This document shows positions 7,926 to 16,056 of a DNA stretch of 64,000 nucleotides, in pieces. Position numbers and translations under genes: made by a program. The stretch's first letter is position 1; each line of letters opens with the position of its first letter. This DNA is from an uncultured Candidatus Melainabacteria bacterium (GTDB taxonomy: Bacteria; Cyanobacteriota; Vampirovibrionia; Gastranaerophilales; Gastranaerophilaceae): positions 1-64,000 of the forward strand of contig CATKZI010000007.1 of NCBI GenBank assembly GCA_949841365.1, read 5' to 3'. The notes under the pieces were generated by a model that worked only from the letters and a program-made list of their open reading frames with translations, searched no databases and was not told where the DNA came from.

Positions 7926-10009
7926 TACTGCTCCTTTCCGTATATTTCTTTGTATTCGTCTGATTTTATGTAGTTAGTTAGCCAAGTTCTGTCCTCTTGG
8001 CAGATACAACCATTCTGCATATGCCATTCATAACGCTCGTATGCACTTTTAAATATCGGCCTTGCAACAATTGAAGTTTTAACTTTGGGCTCAAAATTCT
8101 GTTGCGGCTTCGGTTCTGTTTTTTGTTCAGGTTGAACCGTTATTTCTTTAATCGGCTTGGGTTCAGGCAAGCGGATATTTTGCATTAATTCTTTTTCAAG
8201 ATAATCCATATCCTCTAAATTGAAATGCTCACGAACCGCCTTAATCGTTTTTCTGCGGAGCTTTTGTTGCTTTTCAATCTTTTGTTTGTAATCTTCAATG
8301 TCTTTAATATCGCCAATTTGATAAGCAAGCGGATGAGTTTCGGTTATTCGGTTTGCTTTACAGATAAATTCGCCCTTCATTGAATAAACTTTTATGTACG
8401 ATAAATCAAACAGGCTGTACTTTATGACAGTTTTCTCTTTAATTCCGTAGAGTGCCTCGTCAAAGTAATCCGCTTTCAAAAACCTTATTCCGTTTCTGCC
8501 GATACTCTTAATCTCTTGTGCCATCATCAAATCGTCAAGCAAGTTTTCGTCAATATTTTGTTTCTCGATTCCGTTTAAAACCTCTTGAATTGTTTTATCT
8601 CTATCATTAGGACAAGGTTGGGAATGTTTAAATTCAAGCCATTTTCCAATCATTTTAAGAGCCTGCTCTATTGTCGGGGTAAAACTGTATTTCTCGTGGA
8701 TATTTTTGTGCAACTTTTCGTTTCGCATAAGGTAAGCGGGTTTATTTTCAATGCTTGTCCCGATGTAGCTTGGAATCAGCTTTTCAAAACTTTCCTGAAA
8801 ATCCAAAAAGAAACGCTCGATGACTTTGGCTCGAGCGTTGTATGGAGTGGCATAGACAGGTTTTATTCCGAGTTTGTTGTAAACACCTGTAAATCCGAGT
8901 TCTTCAAACTTTTTATCGCCATTAAAGAATTTGCTTTTGAAGGCTCTACCGTTATCTTGGTAAACATATTCTGGGATATGATCCATTTTTAAAATTGCAT
9001 TACGGAGGGCAGACGCGATATTTTGCGTACATTCTTCAAGCATAATGTCGTAGCCGACAAGTCCGCCTGATTTCCAATCTAAGAAACCAAGCAGAGTCGC
9101 TCGGCAAGGTTTACCTGTGAACGGATTTATTACTTGGAAGTTGAGCGTATGCCCGTCTGCCACAAGCACTTGCCCTGCTTTTAAAAGTGCTGCGTTTCTG
9201 ACTATAAAGGGACTTACTTTATCCTTTAGTGCTTTTTCGCCATCTCGTGCGAGTGTCCATTTGTCAAAATTATTATCCCGAAACCATTCGGCATATCTTC
9301 TAAATGTAATATCTTTTGGTAAAATTTCTTGCCCGCGTTCCTTTAGAATATGTTTTGTAAGTGAAATAGCTTTGCCTATTGAAAACGCACTAGGGGACAG
9401 CAAAATCTGTATAAATATTTTAATCTGTTCTTCATTTAAGGTTGTTCTGTATTCTTTCCTTGTTGAATATTTATACTGCCCGACTAACGCTGTCCAATCT
9501 TTGTTGTAATCCAATAATGCACGCCAGCGATAAAGTGAGCCGATTGAGACTTTACCTAAGATTTTGAAAATCTCTTCTTGGAACATTCCTGTATTATATA
9601 ATTGCAGGAATTCTTTATCTGGAATATTCCCGTTGGTTTTAAGCTTATCCCTTTTATATTCTTTCCTAAAATCAAGCCAAACATAAATCAGGTCATATTT
9701 TGCAAGTGCAATTTTTCTTTGGTTTTCGGATATGAGTTTTTCTTGTTTAATATTGAAATTAGATAATTCAATAACCTCGTTATCACACGTTTTATAATCA
9801 TCATAATATTCCTGAAAATACTTAAGCTGAAGCTCTTCTTCAAGCGTTGATAGTTTAATTTTGTATGTTTTGCCGCCTCTAATATTTTCAACTTTGTATT
9901 CATATTTATTCTGATTAAGAGCAAGCCGAACAGCTCGACGAGTAATGTTTTTCAATTTCGCGAGTGTTTCAACATCAATCCAAATATCATTATTATTAAT
10001 GTCTGCCAT
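7925..10009 (-). CDS. Mu-type DDE transposase (MuA-like)
   Basis: A 694-residue transposase. The N-terminal winged-helix DNA-binding domain (DIWIDVETLAKL) is followed by a second helical binding region with SIGSLYRWR near residue 155. The RNase H-like catalytic core contains the triad: VLVADGH (Asp near 285), YQDNGRAF (Asp near 350) and ARAKVIERFF (Glu near 398). The C-terminal ~120 residues are basic and Gln/Pro/Glu-rich, as expected for the part contacting MuB. Length is close to phage MuA (663). ATG 10009 is preceded by AAGGATACGG. It is first in the transposition operon and next to the repeat-rich element end, as A is in phage Mu. No frameshift or stop is seen, so it may be active. Confidence 0.93.
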   Translation of the reverse strand: MADINNNDIWIDVETLAKLKNITRRAVRLALNQNKYEYKVENIRGGKTYKIKLSTLEEELQLKYFQEYYDDYKTCDNEVIELSNFNIKQEKLISENQRKIALAKYDLIYVWLDFRKEYKRDKLKTNGNIPDKEFLQLYNTGMFQEEIFKILGKVSIGSLYRWRALLDYNKDWTALVGQYKYSTRKEYRTTLNEEQIKIFIQILLSPSAFSIGKAISLTKHILKERGQEILPKDITFRRYAEWFRDNNFDKWTLARDGEKALKDKVSPFIVRNAALLKAGQVLVADGHTLNFQVINPFTGKPCRATLLGFLDWKSGGLVGYDIMLEECTQNIASALRNAILKMDHIPEYVYQDNGRAFKSKFFNGDKKFEELGFTGVYNKLGIKPVYATPYNARAKVIERFFLDFQESFEKLIPSYIGTSIENKPAYLMRNEKLHKNIHEKYSFTPTIEQALKMIGKWLEFKHSQPCPNDRDKTIQEVLNGIEKQNIDENLLDDLMMAQEIKSIGRNGIRFLKADYFDEALYGIKEKTVIKYSLFDLSYIKVYSMKGEFICKANRITETHPLAYQIGDIKDIEDYKQKIEKQQKLRRKTIKAVREHFNLEDMDYLEKELMQNIRLPEPKPIKEITVQPEQKTEPKPQQNFEPKVKTSIVARPIFKSAYERYEWHMQNGCICQEDRTWLTNYIKSDEYKEIYGKEQ

Positions 10010-10068
10010 ACCGTATCCTTATTTATTATTACAGCTACTGTATGTTAGACTGATTTCTCTCAAATTGG

Positions 10069-10712
10069 AAGTGTCTGAGGGGGGAAATGTGTTGTTTTGT
10101 GTCCCATTATATCTGAATTTTAAGCAGAAATTTTTATAAAACACCCATAAAACTATTTTAAAACGCAATTTAAACAAGGTTTGAATTCAATATTTTGGAA
10201 AAATCTGCTATTTTCTCTCAATTCTGCTTCCAGCTTTGAGGGGTAAAATTAATCCGATATTTTTTACACATAGTTTTAGAAAAGTCATCTTTAAGTTTTG
10301 GAATTTGTTTCGATAAAATCTTTATTAAATAAAGTCAGGGAAGCGATTTCCCACTAAAAAAATTCCTTCCGACTTAGGGATAAATATCGTAGAATTATGC
10401 GAAACAATTAAAATTCTAAAAGGCACAAGTTGCGGGGTTCTTCCAAGTTTAGTATAATTTTTGAATAGCAAATTGCACAAAATGTCCGTTTTTGCACTCG
10501 GCTGTAACTCAAATATAATAGGGAAACTCGGCAATTTTATAAAATTTTATGGAAAAATACCGGACATTTTCGTCCTAATAACCGGACATTTCGGACTTTT
10601 CAAACCCCCGACTCTCAGACTTGGGGAAGCGGGTAAAACTCAAACACCAAGCCAAACACGGCGATTAAATATCTCAAAAACCAATTTCAAAAGTGTCCGA
10701 AAAACCATAACA
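10069..10712. repeat. Putative transposase-binding repeats at element end
   Basis: Four copies of a CGGACA core lie within about 220 bases: 10481-10488 (reverse), 10559-10568 and 10581-10590 (forward; ACCGGACATT, exactly 22 bases apart, about two helical turns), and 10691-10700 (reverse; AAGTGTCCGA, nearest the junction). A degenerate copy AAGTGTCTGA is at 10069-10078, 60 bases before the transposase gene, and could act as operator. No gene is convincing in this interval. Multiple spaced sites at one end are the rule for Mu-type transposases. The binding role is inferred. Confidence 0.7.
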
Positions 10713-11921
10713 GCTTAAAGAGGTTAAAAAGAATTCAAAATACAATACTTCTCAAAAGTATGAGAGAAGTTTTGATAAACTTGATACTTATATTAAAAAG
10801 TCTTCGTTACAGCTTAAAGATCCGAAACTTTTTACGTTCTCAACAGTTACTCCTGTTGATGCGAACAAGTATAAAGCTAAATTAGAGCAGGATGAAAAAA
10901 TTTATAAATCTGTAATTGAACCTGCTATTAATAAAAAGTTAAATTCGGTAAACATTGATCGGCTGTTGATTTTTATAGAGTTTATAGGGTTGCAGAACGT
11001 TTAATAAGAGCAAATAATCTGGAATATACAAATTGGAGATTTGCAATCAGAAAAAGTCATGATGAGATTAATGCAGCATCAGGTGCTAATAATTTTGTTG
11101 AAATAAATACAGCTTTGTATGATTCGCTTTATAATAATGAAGATGCTCTGGCTTTTGTAATGGCACATGAATTATCGCATCTTTTGCTCGGACATTCTCA
11201 AAGAACTGCTGAAATTAACAAGAAACTTAACGATATTGTTAATGCTCAAAAAGTCGTAAATGATAATTCGGCGGCTTATAATTTGGCAAATTCTACAGCT
11301 TCTATGGTATATATAAAAAAATATTATAATGAGCTTAAAATGATGGAATTTATGGCAGATGCGGAAGCTTGTACCCTTATTATCAAAGCCGGTTATTCAC
11401 CTTCGAAAGCTATGGAAGCTCTTAATTTTTTGGATATAGCTCCTCAAATAAAATATTTTATTGCAACTCATCCTCTGGCTAAAGAAAGACTGGAGAGTGC
11501 AAATCAGAATATTTATTATGCAAATCCGAATTGGGTAGAAGAAGGAAAATTAAATATTTATAATAGTCCTGTATTGACCTGTAAAAAATCTTCGGACAGG
11601 GTTTCAATAGTTATAAATAAAGTAGAAAATTTTAATAAAATATATGAGCCTGAAAATATTGTTCAACGTCTTTCCAGAATTGCTTATGCATCTTATATTA
11701 AAGGAAATATGAATGATGCAAGTAAATATTTTAAGAAGCTTGCAGACGCAACAGATGACTATAGGGCATATCTGTATTTATCTTATACAGAAGAACAATT
11801 ATTTAAGCAGACAAATGCTAAAAAGCATGAAAAACTCGCTGTTAAAAGTATCTTAAAAGCAAAAGAATTAAACCCGAATGAACTGAATGTACAAAAACAG
11901 CTTAAAGATCTTGATTTATAG
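10713..11921 (+). pseudogene. M48 metallopeptidase with TPR-like tail, 5'-truncated and frameshifted
   Basis: The frame beginning right at the transposon junction (LKEVKKNSKYN...) continues to VNIDR at about 10,962. It then shifts by one missing base into AVDFYRVYRVAERL... and reaches the zinc site HELSHLLLGH (codons near 11,167) and the downstream Glu in EFMADAEAC. The C-terminal ~100 residues look like helical TPR-type repeats. The family degrades or processes envelope proteins. Here the start codon and any signal sequence are gone, because upstream DNA is the Mu-like element. A TTG at 11,115 could start a 268-residue remnant, but it lacks the N-terminal helix bundle. Non-functional in this genome unless the frameshift is a sequencing error and an alternative start is used. 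Confidence 0.8.
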
Positions 11922-12000
11922 ATTTGCTTTTGTTATTACGAACGAGAAAAATACCCAAATGGCTAATTTATTTTTGACAAGTATTTGGTAAAATATACTA

Positions 12001-12720
12001 ATGATATTGATAGAAAAAGGTTTAGTACCACATTCGTATAAAATAAATATTTTTGGAATTAGAATACGATTTCGAAACAAATTTGAAATGAAAAATAATA
12101 AAGTTATTATTGTTTCAAAGAATGGTAAAGAGTCTGTTAAAACGCCAAAAGGTTTAAAGGTTAAGTTTCTCGGTGAAAATTCACTGGTGAAAATTTATTC
12201 GCCATGCCCAAAATTCAAAAACTGTCAAATAACATGCTATGATAATGCATTTGTATCCATAGGTTCTTCTAACAGAGAAATTTCTAATTTAACAGTAAAC
12301 ATTTTTTCAAAAAATGGTAAGTTAATATTGGGTAATAATCTTAAAATTCGGGGGGGGGGCATTTTCATAGGTGATAAAGAAAATCTTTCAGTATCGATAG
12401 GCGACAATTGCTTGTTTGCTAAAACAGTAAGTATAAGAACTGCTGATTATCATGTTATTTATGATAAAGATACAAAACAGCCTTTAAATGAACCTGCAAA
12501 TGTCTCTATTGGTAATCATTGCTGGTTATGTGATGAAGCAGTTATTTGCAAAGGTGTTTCTTTGCCTGATGATACTATTGTAGGTGCAAGATCTTATGTA
12601 ACTAAATCATTTGAAAAACCAAATACTATTATTGCGGGAATACCGGCAAAAGTTATTAAAGATGCAAATACAACCTGGTCGGAAATGTCTTATGAGCAGT
12701 ATCTGGCATCAATCTCTTAG
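12001..12720 (+). CDS. Hexapeptide-repeat acyltransferase with poly-G tract (phase-variable candidate)
   Basis: The 239-residue protein ends in a left-handed beta-helix transferase domain: LSVSIGDNCLFAK, ANVSIGNHCWLCDEAVICKG and the closing AGIPAKVIK are hexapeptide-repeat hallmarks. Such enzymes O-acetylate surface sugars. The N-terminal segment INIFGIRIRFRNK is common in polysaccharide-locus enzymes. A run of ten G (12350-12359) encodes the Arg-Gly-Gly-Gly near residue 117 and keeps the frame open in this copy; gain or loss of one G would truncate the protein before its active region. The ATG is uncertain: TTGACA (11974) and TATACT (11994) abut it and no ribosome site is visible, so translation may start later or be leaderless. 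Confidence 0.85.
   Translation: MILIEKGLVPHSYKINIFGIRIRFRNKFEMKNNKVIIVSKNGKESVKTPKGLKVKFLGENSLVKIYSPCPKFKNCQITCYDNAFVSIGSSNREISNLTVNIFSKNGKLILGNNLKIRGGGIFIGDKENLSVSIGDNCLFAKTVSIRTADYHVIYDKDTKQPLNEPANVSIGNHCWLCDEAVICKGVSLPDDTIVGARSYVTKSFEKPNTIIAGIPAKVIKDANTTWSEMSYEQYLASIS
12350..12359 (+). repeat. Homopolymeric G10 tract within coding sequence
   Basis: Ten consecutive G in a low-G+C genome, inside the acyltransferase reading frame. The frame is open with ten G and would break with nine or eleven. This is the classic form of a slipped-strand mispairing switch. Confidence 0.9.
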
Positions 12721-13026
12721 ATTTTTTGCGTAATCGGTATATTCTTTTATAAAATCAATAATTTCTAAAGCAAGTTCTTTTCTGATATCGACAGGTGCAT
12801 TTTTCAAGTATTCCATAGCATGAGATACTTTAATGTTTTTGTCATACCATCTGCGCATAATGTAATTATATTGATCATCTAAAGACATTTCAATATTGAA
12901 ATCAATATCTTTAAGTCTGTCAATAATAAAATCTGCACAGCGAACTTGAATATATTCTTCTGCTTTTTCTAAACTTGCAACAGCTCTGCTGACTGTCGGA
13001 TCTATATCATACCAACGTTTTTTCAT
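12709..13026 (-). CDS. Conserved-looking hypothetical protein, 105 aa
   Basis: A soluble, charged, largely helical protein with two similar halves: KKRWYDIDPTVSRAVASLEKA at the start and RRWYDKNIKVSHAMEYLKNA near residue 58. That is an internal duplication of an RWYD...vS.A...L.kA unit, followed in both cases by a long helix. No signal peptide, membrane segment or metal motif. It converges on the acyltransferase gene with a 12-nt overlap of 3' ends. A TGGCAAAAAATTT element (13042-13054) lies 16 bases before its ATG, like that before the 98-residue protein further right. I do not recognise a family or function. Confidence 0.65.
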   Translation of the reverse strand: MKKRWYDIDPTVSRAVASLEKAEEYIQVRCADFIIDRLKDIDFNIEMSLDDQYNYIMRRWYDKNIKVSHAMEYLKNAPVDIRKELALEIIDFIKEYTDYAKNLRD

Positions 13027-13046
13027 ATGTTAATAATACAAATTTT

Positions 13047-13076
13047 TTGCCATTCTGTCAACATTTGTTATATAAT
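13047..13076 (+). promoter_or_regulatory. Promoter candidate for exported 382-aa protein
   Basis: TTGCCA (13047-13052) and TATAAT (13071-13076) are separated by 18 bases and end 6 bases before the ATG at 13083. The short distance implies a very short or leaderless transcript, so confidence is moderate. Confidence 0.4.
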
Positions 13077-13082
13077 ATTATT

Positions 13083-14231
13083 ATGAAAAAGGTTATTTCT
13101 TGGGTATTGTTATTAATATTTTTGGGTTCTAACTGTTATGCCGATGTTTTACAAGGTCATGCCGAAAAAGTTGAACAGTATGAACAAAGACTTCAACAGG
13201 AGCTTTTTACGGGCAAGGTTGAAAATCTTGAACGCAAAGATGTTATTAATATGACAGTTTCTCAAGTATTGGACAGCAGCATAAATATTGAGGGCGATGA
13301 ATTTTTTGCAGAAGTAACCGATGAGGTTAAAGGTGATAAGGGGGTAATTTTACCTAAAGGTACTGTTGCTCATGGCAGAATTACTCAGACGGTTGACCCA
13401 AAGCGTCTTGGACGTTCGGGATGGATAGAACTGGATTTTGATTATCTTATTACGCCCGATGGACGCGAGATTCCGATTGAAGGTAAAATGTCTACAAAGC
13501 TACATCCTGTTGCGGAAGCTTCAAAAATTGTAGCACAGGATGTAGGATATACGCTTGTCGGTGGTGCTGTCGGAGGATTTGCTGCTTTAAATTGGCTCGG
13601 GCTTGAAGCTGCTGTCGTATCGCAAGGTTATACGCTTGCAGGCGGGGCTGCTGTCGGCGGCGCAATCGGGCTTGGTATGGCATTAATCAGAAAAGGGCAT
13701 GATGTTTTAATCGCACCCGGAGATCAAATTCGAGTTAAAATTAATACAACTGTTCCATTGCCTGTGTATAAAGAGGAAGCTTTAAAACAGCATGAAATGT
13801 TTTATCCGGGATTGGATATTCAAATCAGTGACATTAAGCATGAAACAGATCCTTTTGGTGAGGTCAATACAATAACTTTAACAGTTATGATTTCGAATAT
13901 GTCCGATAAAACATTTTCAGGGCTTGATATGGCATTGGTAAATGATTACAACTCAGTTTTTCGCCCGTCAATTTTCGGGGATACAAAATTGATGTTTAAA
14001 CAAATTCGCCCCGGAGATAAATTTGCAGGCAGGGTTTCTTTTGCAGTAGATAATATAAATCGAAGTTTCTGGCTTACATTCTACGACAGGCGCAAAGGAA
14101 CTGCTTTGACCAAGATTTCTATTGACAATGCTTACAGAAATGTTTCAAACAAAACCAAAAAGAGAAATCAAAAAATTAAAAAGAAAAAAACAAATTTTAA
14201 AAAAGAAGAAGATCTGTTTGATATGCGATAA
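13083..14231 (+). CDS. Exported protein of unknown function, 382 aa
   Basis: ATG 13083 is preferred over an in-frame upstream start because it begins a clean signal peptide (MKKVISWVLLLIFLGSNCYA, cleavage after residue 20). Residues ~55-150 form a beta-rich domain with LPKGTVAHGRI and GRSGWIELDFDYLITPDG, a pattern like the VirB10/TrbI-type barrel segments of envelope proteins. A Gly/Ala-rich hydrophobic stretch (about 158-200) could be a membrane hairpin. The C-terminal third has an Ig-like/beta domain and a Lys-rich tail (KKRNQKIKKKKTNFKK). Periplasmic or outer-membrane associated. The domain comparison is tentative and no function is assigned. It is followed by the promoter of the BlaI-type repressor. 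Confidence 0.7.
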   Translation: MKKVISWVLLLIFLGSNCYADVLQGHAEKVEQYEQRLQQELFTGKVENLERKDVINMTVSQVLDSSINIEGDEFFAEVTDEVKGDKGVILPKGTVAHGRITQTVDPKRLGRSGWIELDFDYLITPDGREIPIEGKMSTKLHPVAEASKIVAQDVGYTLVGGAVGGFAALNWLGLEAAVVSQGYTLAGGAAVGGAIGLGMALIRKGHDVLIAPGDQIRVKINTTVPLPVYKEEALKQHEMFYPGLDIQISDIKHETDPFGEVNTITLTVMISNMSDKTFSGLDMALVNDYNSVFRPSIFGDTKLMFKQIRPGDKFAGRVSFAVDNINRSFWLTFYDRRKGTALTKISIDNAYRNVSNKTKKRNQKIKKKKTNFKKEEDLFDMR

Positions 14232-14284
14232 TTGTAACATTTTCGTCATATCAAGCTTGAAATAATCTGTTTATATGTTACAAT
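14231..14284 (+). promoter_or_regulatory. Promoter with perfect inverted repeat before BlaI-type repressor
   Basis: TTGAAA (14257-14262) and TACAAT (14279-14284), 16 bases apart, make a good promoter for the next gene. ATTGTAACAT (14231-14240) and ATGTTACAAT (14275-14284) are exact reverse complements, and the second arm covers the -10 box. BlaI/MecI/CopY repressors bind TACA..TGTA-type dyads over their own promoters, so this is a plausible autoregulatory operator. The assignment is inference from position and symmetry. Confidence 0.6.
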
Positions 14285-14314
14285 GTTAGTAATAAAAAGA
14301 AAGTAGAGGAAAAT

Positions 14315-14653
14315 ATGGTGTGCGGTAAGTTAGAAATTGATATTTTAAATTCATTCTGGAACTTAACTAAAGAAGATGAAGACAAAGATGTTTCAATCCA
14401 AGACATCGTTGATGACTTATCTGCTAACGGTATTGAAAGAGCGTACACAACAATTAAAACCGTTATGGACAGATTGACCGTAAAATCAATTCTTGTTCGT
14501 TATAAGGTTGGTAAAAAATTCTTCTATAAGGCTGCAATGTCTAAAGAAGAAATGGCTGAGGAAGCTGTAAAAACTGTTGCTGAACAATTTTTTAACGGCA
14601 GTTATATTGAGTTAATCAGATTTGCTGAGAGTAAATCTCAAATTTTAGTATGA
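14315..14653 (+). CDS. BlaI/MecI/CopY-family transcriptional repressor
   Basis: The 112-residue protein has the penicillinase-repressor winged helix: LEIDILNSFWNL at the start, a recognition helix around AYTTIKTVMDRLTVK (residues 49-63) and the wing ILVRYKVGKKFFYKAA. The C-terminal ~35 residues are the helical dimerisation part. Members repress beta-lactamase, copper or envelope-stress genes until cleaved or displaced. No BlaR1-type sensor lies nearby. It begins 31 bases after an inverted-repeat promoter and overlaps the next gene by 4 nt (ATGA), so it probably controls its own operon, which includes an exported protein and perhaps radA. Ribosome site AGAGGAAAAT. Confidence 0.9.
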   Translation: MVCGKLEIDILNSFWNLTKEDEDKDVSIQDIVDDLSANGIERAYTTIKTVMDRLTVKSILVRYKVGKKFFYKAAMSKEEMAEEAVKTVAEQFFNGSYIELIRFAESKSQILV

Positions 14654-15015
14654 AAAATGATAGAGCATTAGTTGCCGATTTAATCAGGCAAGTTTTAATT
14701 TCTCGTATGTGTGTAAGGGAAGCCGTTTTAAATTTTCCGCGTGATACTGATGATAAAAGTATTCAGGCGGTTTATCATGCGCTTGTTCATTATGAAGCTG
14801 ATGAGGATTTGAGAAGGCGTGATGAGTTATACCGTGAGGAACAGGACGATTATCTTGAGTTTCTTGCCGATCTTATGGAACGCGGTGAGGATATTCCTGA
14901 AAATATCATACAGAACTATGAAAATTATCATGCTTGTGCTAATATTCCACATGAAAAAAACTCAAAAGGTTTTTTGAAAAGTTTTTTTAGATTTTTAAAT
15001 ATTAGGGAGAAATAA
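14650..15015 (+). CDS. Hypothetical cytosolic protein, 121 aa
   Basis: Not recognised. Highly charged and predicted helical: residues 1-65 carry LIRQVLISRMCVREAVLNFP and a DKSIQAVYHALVHYEAD segment, then an acidic linker (EEQDDYLEFLADLMERG) and a basic tail ending FLKSFFRFLNIREK, possibly amphipathic. The start codon overlaps the stop of the BlaI-type repressor by 4 nt, and the TAA is directly followed by the ATG of the exported protein, so it is the middle gene of a coupled trio. The stable placement suggests a partner role, but nothing in the sequence names it. Confidence 0.7.
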   Translation: MKNDRALVADLIRQVLISRMCVREAVLNFPRDTDDKSIQAVYHALVHYEADEDLRRRDELYREEQDDYLEFLADLMERGEDIPENIIQNYENYHACANIPHEKNSKGFLKSFFRFLNIREK

Positions 15016-16056
15016 ATGAAAAAATTATTTGTATTAATTGTAGTTTTATTGTTTGCAACATCGGTAACATTTGCAAAAACTTCGCAATCGCTCGATGTTC
15101 TGCCTTTGATGTCATCTCAGTCAGCTCAGCAAAACAGGCTTTGGGTCGGAACTTTCCAACTTGCTTGGAATGATTTGATGGACGGAATAGTTAATGGTCC
15201 TGTTAAATTCACAGGCGGAACTCCTGCACTTGTTAAAGCTTTGAATAAACAAACTTTTAAAGCTGAGGATTTGTCTGAAAGTTCATATTATAAAACTTAC
15301 GGAGAAACTTCTCCCGAATTAAAAGTTGAAATTGAAACAGCTATTAAAGAAAAATTTAATGAAACAAGTGATATTTTAGACGGTATGGACTGGTCTAAAG
15401 GTGAAGGGAAATACACTGTTTATGCAATGCTTAAAAAGGATTTTAAATTCATGACGGCATTTGATAAATTAAAGCCTGCAAGATTTGCTCGTTCCCTTTC
15501 AAAAGTAAACTTTTTTGGTATAGGCAATAACAGCGAAAAAATTCTTGATGATATGGTTCGTGTTCTTTTCTATAACTCCTCTAATGATTTTGCCGTTGCA
15601 ATTTTGACAGAAGGTAATGATGTTTTATATCTTTACAGAACAAGCGACAACAAATCTTTTGATAAATTATACGCTGATATGCAGAATAAAGAATCTGAAT
15701 ATATGGGAAACAGAGAGTTTGCATCAAAAGATGAATTGAAAATTCCTGATATTAATCTGTATAAGATGAAATCTTTTGATGAACTTTGCGGACACAGAAT
15801 AAAAGGAACTGATTTTGAGATTGATCAGGCTATAGAAACTGTTGATTTCAAAATGAATAACGAAGGTGTTAAATTGAAATCAGAAGCTCTTATTATGACT
15901 AAGATGACAGCTTTATTGCCGACAGAGGTTTCAAAACCAAGGAAGTTTTTCTTTGATGATACTTTTGTAATGTTCTTGCAGGAAGCTGATAAAGAACAAC
16001 CGTATTTCGCATTAAGAGTTTATGATGTATCAATGATAAATAAGACAGGAAAATAA
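15016..16056 (+). CDS. Exported protein with serpin-like features
   Basis: A 346-residue protein with a clear signal peptide (MKKLFVLIVVLLFATSVTFA). Two segments recall serpins. AIETVDFKMNNEG...KSEA (about residues 272-290) resembles the hinge before the reactive loop. FFFDDTFVMFLQEA near 315-328 resembles the conserved 'F..D.PF.FFI' close to the C-terminus. Length also fits a serpin. The N-terminal serpin signature is not evident, so this is a distant or convergent similarity and the protein may be something else. ATG follows the preceding stop directly with GGGAGAAATA as ribosome site, and its stop overlaps the radA start by one base (TAATG). Confidence 0.6.
   Translation: MKKLFVLIVVLLFATSVTFAKTSQSLDVLPLMSSQSAQQNRLWVGTFQLAWNDLMDGIVNGPVKFTGGTPALVKALNKQTFKAEDLSESSYYKTYGETSPELKVEIETAIKEKFNETSDILDGMDWSKGEGKYTVYAMLKKDFKFMTAFDKLKPARFARSLSKVNFFGIGNNSEKILDDMVRVLFYNSSNDFAVAILTEGNDVLYLYRTSDNKSFDKLYADMQNKESEYMGNREFASKDELKIPDINLYKMKSFDELCGHRIKGTDFEIDQAIETVDFKMNNEGVKLKSEALIMTKMTALLPTEVSKPRKFFFDDTFVMFLQEADKEQPYFALRVYDVSMINKTGK

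Larger units (their letters stand above)
5999..10712 (-). mobile_element. Mu-like transposition module; right end near 10,712, left end unresolved
   Basis: Three tightly overlapping minus-strand genes encode a MuA-like transposase, a MuB-like ATPase and an HTH protein. They are followed on the right by about 700 non-coding bases with clustered CGGACA repeats. The rightmost bases, read inward, are TGTTATGG..., beginning with the TG typical of Mu-type ends. At 10,713 the sequence becomes the interior of an M48 peptidase gene, giving an insertion junction. The 5' part of that gene is absent left of the module. Either the element extends beyond the left edge with the CoiA-like and restriction genes as cargo, or the locus was rearranged. 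The core is firm; the extent is not. Confidence 0.82.

Noticed and set aside
10461-10718. Plus-strand 85-codon frame across the repeat region
   Set aside because: It consists of the CGGACA repeats and poor codon use, without a ribosome site; better explained as transposon end.
11974-11999. TTGACA/TATACT as promoter of the acyltransferase
   Set aside because: Spacing is only 14 bases and the -10 box touches the presumed ATG; it could be real only with a later start or leaderless translation.
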